NCBI RefSeq assembly: GCF_016889765.1 | Contig: NZ_CP069533.1 | Location: forward strand, 1,550,001 to 1,614,000 | Direction of reading: 5' to 3' | From: Corynebacterium minutissimum | GTDB lineage: Bacteria > Actinomycetota > Actinomycetes > Mycobacteriales > Mycobacteriaceae | DNA length: 64,000 bases | In this document: positions 8,743 through 17,867 of the stretch, in pieces | Numbering within the stretch: the stretch's first letter is position 1 | How the letters are laid out: each line of letters begins with the position of its first letter | Made by a program: the position numbers and the translations under genes | The notes under the pieces: model-generated | The model's input: the letters and a program-made list of their open reading frames with translations, nothing else | Databases searched by the model: none | Told to the model about the DNA's origin: nothing

Positions 8743-10077
8743 ATGACGCACCGCGCAGACGCAGGGCTTGAGCTGGCGCAGGAAACGTCGGCGTCGCAGA
8801 CGTCGTTTGTGCCGCAGCCAGGAAACCAGGAGGCGCGCCGGGCGGACCTGCGCCGCTGGAAGGCGATTGCGCTGTCCTTCCTGATTGGTGCGGCGGTGAT
8901 CTTTTTGGGGTGCTCGTGGTGGCAGGCGTCGGCAAGCGGGGCTCCTGTCTGGGTGGGCTACGTGCGCGCGGCGGCGGAGGCCGGGATGGTCGGTGGATTG
9001 GCGGACTGGTTTGCCGTGACCGCGCTGTTCCGCCGGCCGATGGGCCTGCCCATCCCGCACACGGCGCTTATCCCGAACAACAAGGACCGCGTGGGTGATG
9101 CGCTCAAGGACTTTGTGGAGGAGAACTTCCTTACCGCGGATGCGCTCAGCGCCAAGGTGCGGGAGACAGAGATACCGCTGTGGCTGGCGCGCCAGGGTGT
9201 GGAACCCGGCAAGGCGGAGGAGGTCTCCGCGTGGATTGGGCAGCGTGCGGCCAGTGTCGTATCGGATTTGGATGCGGCGGAGGCGGAGCACTTCATTAAG
9301 ACCCAAGTGATGGACCGCCTCGCTGAACCCGAATGGGGCCCGCCGCTGGGTAGGCTGTTGGAGGGCTACATTGCGGACGGCAAGGCACGGCCGCTGGAGG
9401 ATGACCTCATCGAGTGGGCACACGGCAAGATTCTTGGCATGGAATCCACAGTGGTCACCGCTATTGATGAGCGCATGCCTGGCTGGGCGCCGCGCTTTGC
9501 CCGCGAGATGGTGGGGGAGAAGGTCTACGCTGAACTCGTGGAATTCGCCGATGAGGTTCGCCGCAACGGCAACCACGAGGCCCGCCTAGCCATTCGCCGC
9601 AACCTGTCCAAGCTGGCTTCGGACCTGCAGTGGGACGAGGACATGCGCGGGCGCATTGAGGGCATTAAGCAGGAGATGCTGGCCTCCGAGCAGGCACAGA
9701 AGGCACCGGCTGCGATGTGGGCGACGGTCTCCTCCACGCTCATTGAGCAACTCACCGACCCGGAGTCCTTCCTGCGCCAGAAGATCACCGCCAAGGTGAA
9801 GGAGTTGGCGCACCGCTTGCTGGAGGATTCGGAGTTCCTGGCCCAAGCCAACGAGCTTGTGGACAAGGCCGCGCGCTATGCCGTGGAGAAGTTTGCGCCG
9901 GAGATTATCGCGATTATTCCGGAAACCATCAAGCGCTGGGATGCGGAGGAAGCGTCTCAGAATATTGAGCTCATGGTGGGCAAAGACTTACAGTTTATTC
10001 GTCTCAACGGCACGGTTGTGGGTGCACTAGCCGGACTGGTTATCTACACTGTTAATCACCTGCTTTTTGGTATCTAA
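8743..10077 (+). CDS. DUF445 family membrane protein
   Basis: 444 residues. A hydrophobic helix near residue 45-65 (AIALSFLIGAAVIFLGC) and one at the extreme C-terminus (TVVGALAGLVIYTVNHLL) flank a long, charged, mostly helical middle. The sequence GMVGGLADWFAVTALFRRPMG is the family hallmark, truncated here to the recognisable core. DUF445 proteins are widespread envelope proteins of unknown function. A strong AAGGAG precedes the ATG. It heads a tight cluster of four genes. Confidence 0.85.
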   Translation: MTHRADAGLELAQETSASQTSFVPQPGNQEARRADLRRWKAIALSFLIGAAVIFLGCSWWQASASGAPVWVGYVRAAAEAGMVGGLADWFAVTALFRRPMGLPIPHTALIPNNKDRVGDALKDFVEENFLTADALSAKVRETEIPLWLARQGVEPGKAEEVSAWIGQRAASVVSDLDAAEAEHFIKTQVMDRLAEPEWGPPLGRLLEGYIADGKARPLEDDLIEWAHGKILGMESTVVTAIDERMPGWAPRFAREMVGEKVYAELVEFADEVRRNGNHEARLAIRRNLSKLASDLQWDEDMRGRIEGIKQEMLASEQAQKAPAAMWATVSSTLIEQLTDPESFLRQKITAKVKELAHRLLEDSEFLAQANELVDKAARYAVEKFAPEIIAIIPETIKRWDAEEASQNIELMVGKDLQFIRLNGTVVGALAGLVIYTVNHLLFGI

Positions 10078-10092
10078 CAAGGAGTTATGACC

Positions 10093-10545
10093 ATGTCCGT
10101 ATTTGACTCAATCAAGAACGCTGGAAGCTCTGCTTTTGATGTGGCCAAAGACTTCGGCGGCCGCTTTAAGGAGGAACGCCAGCGCCAAGCACAAAGTGCG
10201 CAGGCAGACCGTATTGCCCGCGCGGCTGACGCCTCAGGTATGGGTGATGGCACTGCGAAGGAAGAATCTTTTATTGACCGCGTAACCTCCACTGCGAAGG
10301 ACTTGGGTGAATCGGTCTCCTCCGCCGCACGGGAGACCCGTAAGTCGGAGTCTTTTGAAAAAGCCCGCACGGATTTCAACACCGCCTTCAACGAGACCCG
10401 TGACGGCGTGCAGGGAGCTATCAACAACGCCAAGGATCAGCGCGCTGAGCGCCCTGAGACGCAGGAGCCGCAGGGCCCGCGTAATCCGTACGCCCCGAAG
10501 CAGAACGACAACATTATTGACGGCGAAATCGTCGACGAGAACTAA
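10093..10545 (+). CDS. Amphipathic-helix protein, function unknown
   Basis: 150 residues, strongly charged, with regularly spaced Ala/Lys/Asp/Phe suggesting long amphipathic helices in the first 110 residues, then a disordered Pro-rich tail and a closing DGEIVDEN. No signal peptide or membrane segment. The ATG at 10093 is preferred over 10087 because GGAG is eight bases from the former and only two from the latter. 15 bases follow the previous gene, so an operon is likely. Similar small proteins occur across corynebacteria, but I know of no function. Confidence 0.75.
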   Translation: MSVFDSIKNAGSSAFDVAKDFGGRFKEERQRQAQSAQADRIARAADASGMGDGTAKEESFIDRVTSTAKDLGESVSSAARETRKSESFEKARTDFNTAFNETRDGVQGAINNAKDQRAERPETQEPQGPRNPYAPKQNDNIIDGEIVDEN

Positions 10546-10548
10546 TTA

Positions 10549-10839
10549 ATGCACACTTTTCTTAACATCATTGCGTGGATACCGCACTACATTTTCATGG
10601 CGGTATCCCTCTTTGCCCTCATTGGTGCCGTTCTGGCGGCGATGACGCGGGAGGATGCCTTCCGCGCCGGTGACCGCCAGAACAAGTGGGTATGGGTCGG
10701 GCTGCTCTTTGGTTCCGCCGTATTGATGAACCTGCCACTGCCTTTCGTCAGCTGGATTGGTGCCATCATCACTGGCCTGTACTGGTTCGATGTGCGCCCA
10801 CAACTCAAGGCCATCATCAACGGCGATTACTCCTACTAA
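10549..10839 (+). CDS. DUF2516 family membrane protein
   Basis: 96 residues with three hydrophobic segments and a conserved end, WIGAIITGLYWFDVRPQL. The family occurs in actinobacteria and has no known function. Starts three bases after the previous stop and its own stop overlaps the next start (TAATG). Confidence 0.8.
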   Translation: MHTFLNIIAWIPHYIFMAVSLFALIGAVLAAMTREDAFRAGDRQNKWVWVGLLFGSAVLMNLPLPFVSWIGAIITGLYWFDVRPQLKAIINGDYSY

Positions 10840-11279
10840 TGCGCAGTCTTCTTCAAGCCTCCTTTGAGGAGGTACGTGCACAGTCGCCCGGCCGGCGCGT
10901 GGTTGTCTCGCCGCATCATGTCATGGCGGCCGCGGAGGCCGAGCACATCATTTCAGTTGCCGGCTATCCCAGTGGGCGCCATCACTCCTTGGTCAAGGCC
11001 GCAGAGGCGCGGTTGGCCGTGCAATCAGGTGCCGCGGAGGTGTGGGTTGCGGTGGATGCACTGCTTGGTGATACCACCTCGCTCCTCTCTGAGCTCGTCA
11101 CCCTCCGCGAGGCCTGCCCGCTGCCCGTGCGTCTGGGGCTTATTCTCCCTGTGGACCCAGCCCTGTCCTATGAGGACCTTGCGCGAACCGCTGAGCAGGC
11201 GGGGTATCAGTGCCTCGTCGTGTCAGACGACGGCACCTTGCCGGAGCTGGATACCCAGCTTCCCTTTGAGCGTTTTTAG
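10839..11279 (+). CDS. Shortened deoxyribose-phosphate aldolase-like protein
   Basis: 146 residues. The part SVAGYPSGRHHSLVKAAEAR and GAAEVWVAVD aligns by eye with the DeoC core (VVGFP..., AEAR..., GADEIDMV). Typical DeoC is 210-260 residues, and both the usual N-terminal region and the C-terminal part with the Schiff-base lysine (V-K-T-S-T-G-F region) are missing; the family's Asp-rich EIDMV is changed to EVWVAV. Aldolase activity is therefore unlikely. The ATG overlaps the DUF2516 stop, so the short form is translated as part of that operon rather than being a sequencing remnant. Its stop overlaps the convergent next gene's stop. Confidence 0.65.
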   Translation: MRSLLQASFEEVRAQSPGRRVVVSPHHVMAAAEAEHIISVAGYPSGRHHSLVKAAEARLAVQSGAAEVWVAVDALLGDTTSLLSELVTLREACPLPVRLGLILPVDPALSYEDLARTAEQAGYQCLVVSDDGTLPELDTQLPFERF

Positions 11280-12076
11280 CCCGCAGGAGTGGACGCTGGT
11301 GCCGGTGCCGTGGCGGCATCGAGCTCGCTCATCGGCACGTCGTGTCCAATCATCGTGAGAGTGACCTCACCAGCACCAACGTCGACGGATTCGAAGGTCA
11401 GCTGCTGACCAGCGAGCTGCTCTTCCATGCCCTCCGCTAAGGCGTTGGAGATAGCATCCGTGGCCTGACCAGGGAGATCAAAGCCGAAAAGCGATGCATT
11501 TTCTGCATCGATGGCGAGCTTGCCGTCGCGGACCTCCGGCTTAAGGGCGAGCGTGGCCAAGCCGCCGGCGAATTCGACGTTGAGGTCATCCTCGGCGTCG
11601 TTGGCGGTAATGGCGGTGACGACGAGGTTACCCAGGGTGTCATAGCCGGACTGGTCTGCAATGGCCTTCTGGAAGCTCGCGAGCAGGAATTGGTCCGGCA
11701 CCGTGGTCGAAGCACGCAGCGTGCCCGCCACCGGTTCCTTGGACAGAGTCATGTCTTCGACGTGAACATCGGCCGCCGGTTGTCCGGTGATGGTGGTGCC
11801 TTCAATCTTCAACGTGGACGGGGTCTTCATGTCCATCTGCGGGATTTTGCCGTTGAGCATGCCGAAGACCATGGGGCTAGCGCCAAAGCTCACCTCCGGT
11901 TCTTCCGAGGTCTCCACGCCCTGTTCCTTGGCGGACTGCACGAACTGATCTTTCATCTGGGTGCCAAGGAACCAGCGCAGGCCGAGCTCTGCTACCAAGA
12001 TGATGAGCAGGAGTGCCACGAGCACGCCGATGAAGATTTTCCAGGCCGTTGCGGCGGGAGATTTAGAAGAAGCCAT
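11276..12076 (-). CDS. LmeA-like (DUF2993) lipid-binding protein
   Basis: 266 residues: an N-terminal membrane anchor or signal (residues about 12-35, IFIGVLVALLLIILVAELGL), then a beta-rich extracytoplasmic domain of the DUF2993 type. In mycobacteria LmeA binds phospholipids in the periplasm and supports lipomannan elongation (known); a similar cell-envelope role is inferred here. The ATG at 12076 places the anchor at the N-terminus. It follows the methyltransferase gene by 23 bases on the same strand. Confidence 0.72.
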   Translation of the reverse strand: MASSKSPAATAWKIFIGVLVALLLIILVAELGLRWFLGTQMKDQFVQSAKEQGVETSEEPEVSFGASPMVFGMLNGKIPQMDMKTPSTLKIEGTTITGQPAADVHVEDMTLSKEPVAGTLRASTTVPDQFLLASFQKAIADQSGYDTLGNLVVTAITANDAEDDLNVEFAGGLATLALKPEVRDGKLAIDAENASLFGFDLPGQATDAISNALAEGMEEQLAGQQLTFESVDVGAGEVTLTMIGHDVPMSELDAATAPAPASTPAG

Positions 12077-12099
12077 GACTACTAGTGTGGCGCACTGGC

Positions 12100-12909
12100 T
12101 TAAAGTCCGCCAACTACAACGTCCCAATCCACTGTGAGCACGTTATCCCGCAGGCGGCGATGGACCGGGTGGAGGGGAATGGTGTGCTGGAGCTGTTCGC
12201 GCGCCATGCGCCAGCGCACCCGCGGACCGTAGGGAGCCCAGCCGGCGGCGCGGTCCCAGGCGTCGTCGGCCGCCTGCAAGAGCTCATGGATCGGCTCGCC
12301 GGGCACATTTTTATGGATGAGGATTTTGGGCAGGCGTTCCGCGATATCGCTGGGGCGCTCAACGTCAAAAGGATCCCAGGCGAGGGTCAGGGAGCGGGGA
12401 CCTGAGACGTCGAGAAGCACCCAGGCGGCCCTGCGCCCCAACTCATCGCAGGTTCCCTCCACGAAGAACCCGCCGGGTGCCAAGCGCGACGTCACTGTGT
12501 CCCAAGCTTTTTCCACTTGGTCGACGTCATACTGGCGCAGCACATTGAAGGCGCGCACCAGCTGCGGGCGGTAGCCGGCCAGTTCGAAGCCGCCCAGTTC
12601 AAAGGTGACGCCATCGCGCGGCGGCAGCACGCGTTCCGGGGAAATCTCGAGTCCCGTCACGCGCGTGCGGGGATTAACACTGCGCAGCCAGCCGGCCCAC
12701 TCCACCGTGGTGGTATGCGAGGCACCGTAGCCCACGTCGAGCGCCAGCGGCTCATCCGTGGAGCGCAGCAGGGAAGAAATCTCCGGGTGCGCCACCATCC
12801 AGCGATCACAGCGGCGCAGACGATTGGGGTTGGTGGTACCCCGGGTAACCACGCCAAAAGGCCGACCAGCGCTTTCCTGTGCTCGCAGGTTATGCGCGTG
12901 ATCGGCCAT
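12100..12909 (-). CDS. Class I SAM-dependent methyltransferase
   Basis: 269 residues. The SAM-binding motif I is LALDVGYGASHTT (about residue 55-67), followed by the acidic post-I motif VTGLEISPERV. GGFFVEGTCDELGRRAAWV resembles the later core strands. The substrate is unknown. The ATG at 12909 (MADHAHNLRAQ) is the first start after the end of the neighbouring DUF2505 gene. Co-directional with the LmeA-like gene. Confidence 0.75.
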   Translation of the reverse strand: MADHAHNLRAQESAGRPFGVVTRGTTNPNRLRRCDRWMVAHPEISSLLRSTDEPLALDVGYGASHTTTVEWAGWLRSVNPRTRVTGLEISPERVLPPRDGVTFELGGFELAGYRPQLVRAFNVLRQYDVDQVEKAWDTVTSRLAPGGFFVEGTCDELGRRAAWVLLDVSGPRSLTLAWDPFDVERPSDIAERLPKILIHKNVPGEPIHELLQAADDAWDRAAGWAPYGPRVRWRMAREQLQHTIPLHPVHRRLRDNVLTVDWDVVVGGL

Positions 12910-12934
12910 GACAGTAACGGAAGGTGTTACACGT

Positions 12935-13426
12935 TTAGAGGTTGTTGGAGATCCACTCTTCGGTGAGCTTGCCCTCGTTGGTGTAGAGCTCCTGCAGGGC
13001 CTCAGCCACCTTCGGCTCAATGGCAGCGCCCATCATCGGAATGTTGACGGAGACCTCAGAGACGTAGTCAAGAGCGGTGCTCTCGCCCTGGCCCTTGTAG
13101 GTGATGTCACCCTTGAAGTCGACCGGGGTGCCCTTGACGCCAGCGGTGAAGGAGACGGACATCTGGTCATCGACAACCTCGCCGATGGTTACGGTGCGCT
13201 TTTCCTTGAGGTCCTGGGAGACCATGGCGCGAACAGCTTCCGGCAGGAGGGACGTCGGCAGAATTTCGTAGAGCACAGCGGTGTTGCCGGTGAACTCGTG
13301 CACGGTACCCGGTTCCGGGGACAGCTTGGCCACGATGAAGTCCCAGTACTCCTGAGTGGTCAGTGCCTTGTGCACCTTATCGATGGGCTGGTTGATGATA
13401 ACGGTGTTTTCGCTACGGGTTGACAT
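12935..13426 (-). CDS. DUF2505 (SRPBCC-fold) protein
   Basis: 163 residues beginning MSTRSENTVIINQPIDKVHK, with the START/SRPBCC-like pattern of an N-terminal strand, helix and curved sheet. DUF2505 is an actinobacterial family presumed to bind a hydrophobic ligand; function unknown. Divergent from murB, with only about 40 bases between the starts, so the promoters overlap. Confidence 0.75.
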   Translation of the reverse strand: MSTRSENTVIINQPIDKVHKALTTQEYWDFIVAKLSPEPGTVHEFTGNTAVLYEILPTSLLPEAVRAMVSQDLKEKRTVTIGEVVDDQMSVSFTAGVKGTPVDFKGDITYKGQGESTALDYVSEVSVNIPMMGAAIEPKVAEALQELYTNEGKLTEEWISNNL

Positions 13427-13454
13427 GAGTTACAGACTACCTTGGTAGGCGTGC

Positions 13455-13465
13455 TAGATAAATTC
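13455..13465 (+). promoter_or_regulatory. -10 hexamer and leaderless start of murB
   Basis: TAGATA (13455-13460) ends five bases before the ATG at 13466 and no Shine-Dalgarno is present, which supports this ATG over the in-frame TTG at 13442. Confidence 0.45.
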
Positions 13466-14563
13466 ATGACTCTCGCTGAACTAGACGGTGTCACTCTCGA
13501 TTCCGAGACCACCTTTGCCGATCTCACCACCCTGCGCATTGGCGGCGCCCCGCTGGTGGCGGTGCGGTGCGCCAGTGCTGAGTCGGCGGTTGCGGCCTTG
13601 GCCGCGCTTGACGACGCCTCCCAGGACTACCTCGTCGTCGGCGGCGGCTCCAACCTGGTCGTGGCAGAAGGCCAGCTCGATGTCGTGGTGGTCATCCTCG
13701 ACTTTGAGGACATCGATGCCTCCGTGGCGGATGGAATTGTCCGTGCTGATGCCGGCGCGGTGTGGGATGACGCCGTGGCGCTGTCCGTGGACTGCGGCCT
13801 GGGCGGTATTGAGTGTCTCTCCGGCATCCCGGGCAATGCCGGTGCCGTGCCGGTGCAGAACGTGGGCGCGTACGGCGCTGAGACATCCGACGTCCTCACG
13901 CAGGTCTACCTTTATGAGCGCGCTACGCGCACGGCGAAGTGGGTACCGGCGGAAGAATTAGAGCTGGCCTATCGCTACTCCAACCTGAAGTTCACCGGAC
14001 GTGGAGTGGTGCTGGCCATCGAACTGCAGCTGACCACCGATGGACTGTCCAAGCCCCTGCGCTTTGGCCAGCTCACCCAGAACCCCGGTGAGCGCCGCCC
14101 CGTCGCCGAAGTCCGCGAGGAGGTGCTGGCGCTGCGACGCAGCAAGGGCATGGTGCTCGACCCAGAAGACCACGACACTTGGTCAGCCGGTTCCTTCTTT
14201 ACCAACCCCATCGTGGGGCCGCAGCTAGCTGATTCCATCCAGGAAGCCGTCCGCGCTTCCCGTGGCGACGAGGATGCGGACCACATGCCGCGCCATGCGG
14301 TGCCTTCTACCACGTCGGAGAAAAAGGAAAAACTCTCCGCTGCCTGGCTCATCGAACGCGCCGGCTTTGCCAAGGGCTACCCAGGTGTCGAGACCAGTGC
14401 ACGCGCAACGCTATCCACCAAGCACACCCTGGCCCTGACCAACCGCGGTGAGGCCACCGCAGAAGACATCGTCGCCCTTGCCCGCGAAATCCGCGCCGGG
14501 GTTCAGAAGGCCTTCGGTGTGACGCTGGAGCCGGAGCCCATCTGGCTAGGGGTAGAAATATAA
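13466..14563 (+). CDS. murB: UDP-N-acetylenolpyruvoylglucosamine reductase
   Basis: 365 residues. MurB is the FAD enzyme that reduces UDP-GlcNAc-enolpyruvate to UDP-MurNAc in peptidoglycan synthesis. FAD-domain motifs are VGGGSNLVV and IECLSGIPGNAGAVP; the substrate domain has WSAGSFFTNP, with the serine that protonates the intermediate, and WLIERAGFAKGYPG. The upper-range length fits actinobacterial MurB. Monocistronic as far as can be seen. Confidence 0.94.
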   Translation: MTLAELDGVTLDSETTFADLTTLRIGGAPLVAVRCASAESAVAALAALDDASQDYLVVGGGSNLVVAEGQLDVVVVILDFEDIDASVADGIVRADAGAVWDDAVALSVDCGLGGIECLSGIPGNAGAVPVQNVGAYGAETSDVLTQVYLYERATRTAKWVPAEELELAYRYSNLKFTGRGVVLAIELQLTTDGLSKPLRFGQLTQNPGERRPVAEVREEVLALRRSKGMVLDPEDHDTWSAGSFFTNPIVGPQLADSIQEAVRASRGDEDADHMPRHAVPSTTSEKKEKLSAAWLIERAGFAKGYPGVETSARATLSTKHTLALTNRGEATAEDIVALAREIRAGVQKAFGVTLEPEPIWLGVEI

Positions 14564-14637
14564 GTACGAAATATTTAAAATAGCGTTGAATTGCTAACTC
14601 GCCGCCGCAAACACTAGGTGCCCAGAAAGGACAAAAC

Positions 14638-14835
14638 ATGTACATCCCCAAAGACGTACTCTTCGCCATCCTTCTCTTTGTCTCGGCTCTTCTCTGTGCG
14701 GTGGCGATCCTGTTAGTCCCAGGCCTGTTCGCGGAGTTCAGCGCAGCGCGCTGCACTTTGATGGCGAGTGTCTTGGGGCTCGGCGTCGCAGGGCTGTTCT
14801 TCGCCCGTACCCAGATCCGACGCCTTGAGCACTAG
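14638..14835 (+). CDS. Small membrane protein
   Basis: 65 residues with two hydrophobic helices (about 8-28 and 41-57) and a basic end (RTQIRRLEH). AGAAAGGA lies seven bases before the ATG. It converges on luxS with three bases between the stops. Function unknown. Confidence 0.65.
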   Translation: MYIPKDVLFAILLFVSALLCAVAILLVPGLFAEFSAARCTLMASVLGLGVAGLFFARTQIRRLEH

Positions 14836-14838
14836 CGC

Positions 14839-15315
14839 TTAGGCCATGACGTTGAGCCACTCATCCTTGGCCGCGAGGAAGTTGCGTGCGGCCTCCTGCG
14901 CGCCCTCGAGTGAGTGGTGGGCGCCCCAGCCGCACTGCACCTCGTTGGCGGCGGGAACCTCGGTGGCGTTAAGGATGTCATTGAGCGCGCCTTCGACGGC
15001 GCGGAGCAGCTCATCCTGCTCCATGCCGTTGGTGATGGCGTAGAAGCCGGTACGGCAGCCCATCGGGGCAAAGCCAATGAGCTTGTCGGTGTAGTTGCGC
15101 ATGAAGTTGGCCATCATGTGCTCCACCGAGTGAAGGGCTTCGGTGCCAAGATGCGCTTTGTTGGGCTGGCAGAAGCGCAGGTCATACTTGATAATCTCTA
15201 TCCCGCCGCCCAAGTCGGTGCGGTCGGCGACGCGGATATAGGGGGCGTCGACAAGCCGGTGGTCGAGCTCAAAGGACTTCACATTGATCTTGTTCTCAGT
15301 GCTGTTCTCAGTCAT
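14839..15315 (-). CDS. luxS: S-ribosylhomocysteine lyase
   Basis: 158 residues, the usual LuxS size. LuxS cleaves S-ribosylhomocysteine to homocysteine and DPD, the autoinducer-2 precursor, in the activated methyl cycle. The metal ligands are H62 and H66 in LHSVEHMMANF and C128 in EVQCGWG; C87 in APMGCRTGF is the catalytic cysteine. A longer reading frame upstream lacks LuxS similarity, so the ATG at 15315 is used. No pfs (SAH nucleosidase) gene is visible nearby. Confidence 0.95.
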   Translation of the reverse strand: MTENSTENKINVKSFELDHRLVDAPYIRVADRTDLGGGIEIIKYDLRFCQPNKAHLGTEALHSVEHMMANFMRNYTDKLIGFAPMGCRTGFYAITNGMEQDELLRAVEGALNDILNATEVPAANEVQCGWGAHHSLEGAQEAARNFLAAKDEWLNVMA

Positions 15316-15399
15316 GCCTCCCCAGTGTAACCACGGGCTGCATCGAGGCCCGAGTGTCCTGCCCCTGAACGCGGGCTGTACCGCATACGCTGGACAGAT

Positions 15400-16554
15400 A
15401 TGAGCGACGAGGAGATCGGGGGCAACGCCATCCCGGTCGAGAGACCAGAGACCATCGTGCCGTGGAAGAGCTCGAGCATCCTCGAGGTTGAGGGGCACGA
15501 TGATGCCCGCGATCCTTTTGCCAAAGGCAACCGCCTTCGCCGGGAGAGCTGGGGACTAGTTGTGCGCCGCACGTGGAATGACTTCTTTCACGATGCCTTC
15601 ATGGACCGCGCCGCCGGAATGACGTACTTCACGCTCATGGCGTTTGCACCCACGGTGCTGGCGGCCTACTCCATCGCTACTCTTATCTTCTCCTCCCGCA
15701 GGGAGGAAGTGGAGCAGCTGACCTCACAGTTCATTGAACAGTACATCCCTAGCTCCTTCTCAGAGGAGGCGAATGTCGTTGTCAGCGCGATTATTGGTTC
15801 AAGTGCCCAAGGTACCTTCGCCTTGATCGTGTCGTTGGCGATCTCCCTGTTTTCTGCTTCGGCCTATGTGCGGGCCTTCGCGCGCACAGCCAATACCGTG
15901 TACGGGCGGGTGGAAGGTCGCGGCATCATCCGCACGTGGTCGCTGATGTGGGGGCTGACCGCCATCATTGTCATTGGCGCGGTCATCGTGCTCTTTGCCA
16001 ACTTGCTGCGAGATACCGTCATCAGCGGGGCCATCTACCCTTTAGCCCGCCAGGTCGGCCTTGAAGATGCCGCTACCTACCTAGTCCAAGCCTTTCTACC
16101 TGTGTGGAATTGGCTGCGTTTCCCCGTCACGGTGGTCGTGGTCCTCACCCTGATTGCGGTGCTCTATCACTTCAGCCCCAATGTGCGGCCGAGTCGTTTC
16201 CGCTGGATTACTTACGGTTCCGTGGTAGCGCTCGTGGGCACCGTTGGGGTCTGGGGCTTGTTCGGCCTCTACATCACGTATCTTGCCGCAGCCAGTGCTT
16301 ATGGTGCGTTGAGTACCATCCTGGCTCTTTTCATGGCCATTTGGTTGATGAATACGTCCCTCATTGTGGGCATCAAGATTGATGCCGAGGTGCTGCGTGC
16401 AAAGGAGCTGCAGCTAGGGATGCACTCGGAACGTTTCATCCAGGCCCCGCCACGCTCAGATGCATCCTCCCGCGCCCAGGCCCGCGCGCAGAAACGCCTT
16501 GAGTACAAGGCGCGGGAGATTTCCGATAGCGCGCGGCAGGAACAGCCCGAGTAG
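15400..16554 (+). CDS. YihY/BrkB family membrane protein
   Basis: 384 residues with about six membrane helices. The family signature DRAAGMTYFTLMAFAPTVLA is at residues about 69-88, and the last third has ASAYGALSTILALFMAIWL. The N-terminal 65 and C-terminal 60 residues are charged and probably cytosolic. The family is often called ribonuclease BN by past misannotation; its transport role is unproven. Divergent from luxS (84 bases between starts). Confidence 0.85.
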   Translation: MSDEEIGGNAIPVERPETIVPWKSSSILEVEGHDDARDPFAKGNRLRRESWGLVVRRTWNDFFHDAFMDRAAGMTYFTLMAFAPTVLAAYSIATLIFSSRREEVEQLTSQFIEQYIPSSFSEEANVVVSAIIGSSAQGTFALIVSLAISLFSASAYVRAFARTANTVYGRVEGRGIIRTWSLMWGLTAIIVIGAVIVLFANLLRDTVISGAIYPLARQVGLEDAATYLVQAFLPVWNWLRFPVTVVVVLTLIAVLYHFSPNVRPSRFRWITYGSVVALVGTVGVWGLFGLYITYLAAASAYGALSTILALFMAIWLMNTSLIVGIKIDAEVLRAKELQLGMHSERFIQAPPRSDASSRAQARAQKRLEYKAREISDSARQEQPE

Positions 16555-16561
16555 TCGAGTG

Positions 16562-17362
16562 CTACTTCAGTGAGTAGTAGATAGAGCTTTTCGTGGTGGG
16601 ATCAGAGACCACGATGTTGCCGCTCTCGGCATTCTTGGAGGGGGCACTAAAAATGAGTGTCTTACTTCGGGTCTTTGCCTGCGATAGGGGGTTATACAGC
16701 TCGTTGTCGGAGTTGACTGATGACCCATCTAATTTTCGGTTCTTCAAAGCCCAATGGTCGCTATAGCTAAGCAGTGGCACATTGAGGTAGTCGGGATTAT
16801 CGCTTAGGTACGTGATGGTGACGTCGACCGAGATATACTCTCGCCCTTTTCTGGGCCGGGGAAGTAGGGGATGGGCGGCAACGAGAGAGCCGGAGTTATT
16901 GACCACAAGATTGCTCACTGTCAGCTGCCATTCTGGGCTAGATAACATGGTGTTCAACGGCAACGGGTCGCTTCTCGAGCCTTCGTCGCCATCGAGAATG
17001 TAGTGCTCTCCGTCCGTATTCGGGGTTAGCTGAAAGGTGCTTGTGGGACTCGGTGCAGCGGGAACTTCCTGGGCAGTAACCGGAGTGGCGTCCGTGGACT
17101 CTGGAAGCACGACAAAGGCGGCAGCAGCCACGACGCTTCCAATGACGCTGACAGCGATGGCGACAACACCAACCGGGGTGGATTGCCGGGCAGATAAGGT
17201 CGCGGCAAGGCCCGTGGCCACAGCCGCGGCGAGCACGACCCAGCCAGCGATGTACACAACGGGAAGGCACGCCAGCAGCGTGCCCACCAGCGCAAGCACC
17301 ACAGCAATTAGACCGAGGCGGTCCTTCTTGGGCTGTGATTCCTTTGCAGAGGCATCGGTCAT
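16562..17362 (-). CDS. Membrane-anchored protein with DUF4352-like domain (paralog 3)
   Basis: 266 residues. A short charged N-terminus is followed by a DUF4190-like hydrophobic block with three helices (about 12-75), a Ser/Pro/Thr-rich linker and an extracellular beta-rich domain (from about residue 125) with DPLPLNTMLSSPEWQLTVSN. The same order and the phrase PLNT.L..PEW recur in the protein encoded at 17868-18893. Last of three co-directional related genes. Confidence 0.65.
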   Translation of the reverse strand: MTDASAKESQPKKDRLGLIAVVLALVGTLLACLPVVYIAGWVVLAAAVATGLAATLSARQSTPVGVVAIAVSVIGSVVAAAAFVVLPESTDATPVTAQEVPAAPSPTSTFQLTPNTDGEHYILDGDEGSRSDPLPLNTMLSSPEWQLTVSNLVVNNSGSLVAAHPLLPRPRKGREYISVDVTITYLSDNPDYLNVPLLSYSDHWALKNRKLDGSSVNSDNELYNPLSQAKTRSKTLIFSAPSKNAESGNIVVSDPTTKSSIYYSLK

Positions 17363-17420
17363 GTGAGGAACTCTTTCAGATGTGGAGAAGGTTCGTGCGG
17401 GAAGAAAGGTGCCTAACTGA

Positions 17421-17861
17421 CTATGTGTGCTCGACCTGTTCCGTCGCGTAGCTTGTGAACGTGTCTTCCCACGAGGCTCCTTCGTCAAACATGACAAACA
17501 GTCCGATGGACAGAACAATTTTAATGATGAAGCCGAGGACTGCCCCGACCACTGCGGTGCACAGCGCGATGATGGGCCAAAGGTTCCTCTGGTCTTTCAT
17601 GAACAAACCAATAAATCCCAAGATGACGGCAGTGCAGAGCACAACTCCGTCGATGAGGAACGTGAAAGGCAGACAGGTGAGCACGAATCCGAGCAGCGCC
17701 GTGATGAAGGCGATGAGCCCCAGAACATTGGATTGCGGCTGCGGCGGCTGGGGCGGCTGCTGCGCGGCACCGTAGAAGTTCTGTTGGCCATACGGCCCAT
17801 TCTGGGGAGGCGGGACGTGTGAGGGCTGGAAACCGGAGGGATGCTGGGGAGGTTGTGTCAT
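17421..17861 (-). CDS. Proline-rich DUF4190-like membrane protein (paralog 2)
   Basis: 146 residues. The first about 45 residues are Pro/Gln/Tyr-rich, then come three to four hydrophobic segments (NVLGLIAFITALLGFVLTCL onward). It shares the N-terminal style and membrane block of its neighbours but lacks the extracellular domain. Six bases separate it from the preceding gene, so co-transcription is likely. Confidence 0.68.
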   Translation of the reverse strand: MTQPPQHPSGFQPSHVPPPQNGPYGQQNFYGAAQQPPQPPQPQSNVLGLIAFITALLGFVLTCLPFTFLIDGVVLCTAVILGFIGLFMKDQRNLWPIIALCTAVVGAVLGFIIKIVLSIGLFVMFDEGASWEDTFTSYATEQVEHT

Positions 17862-17867
17862 AGTGTC

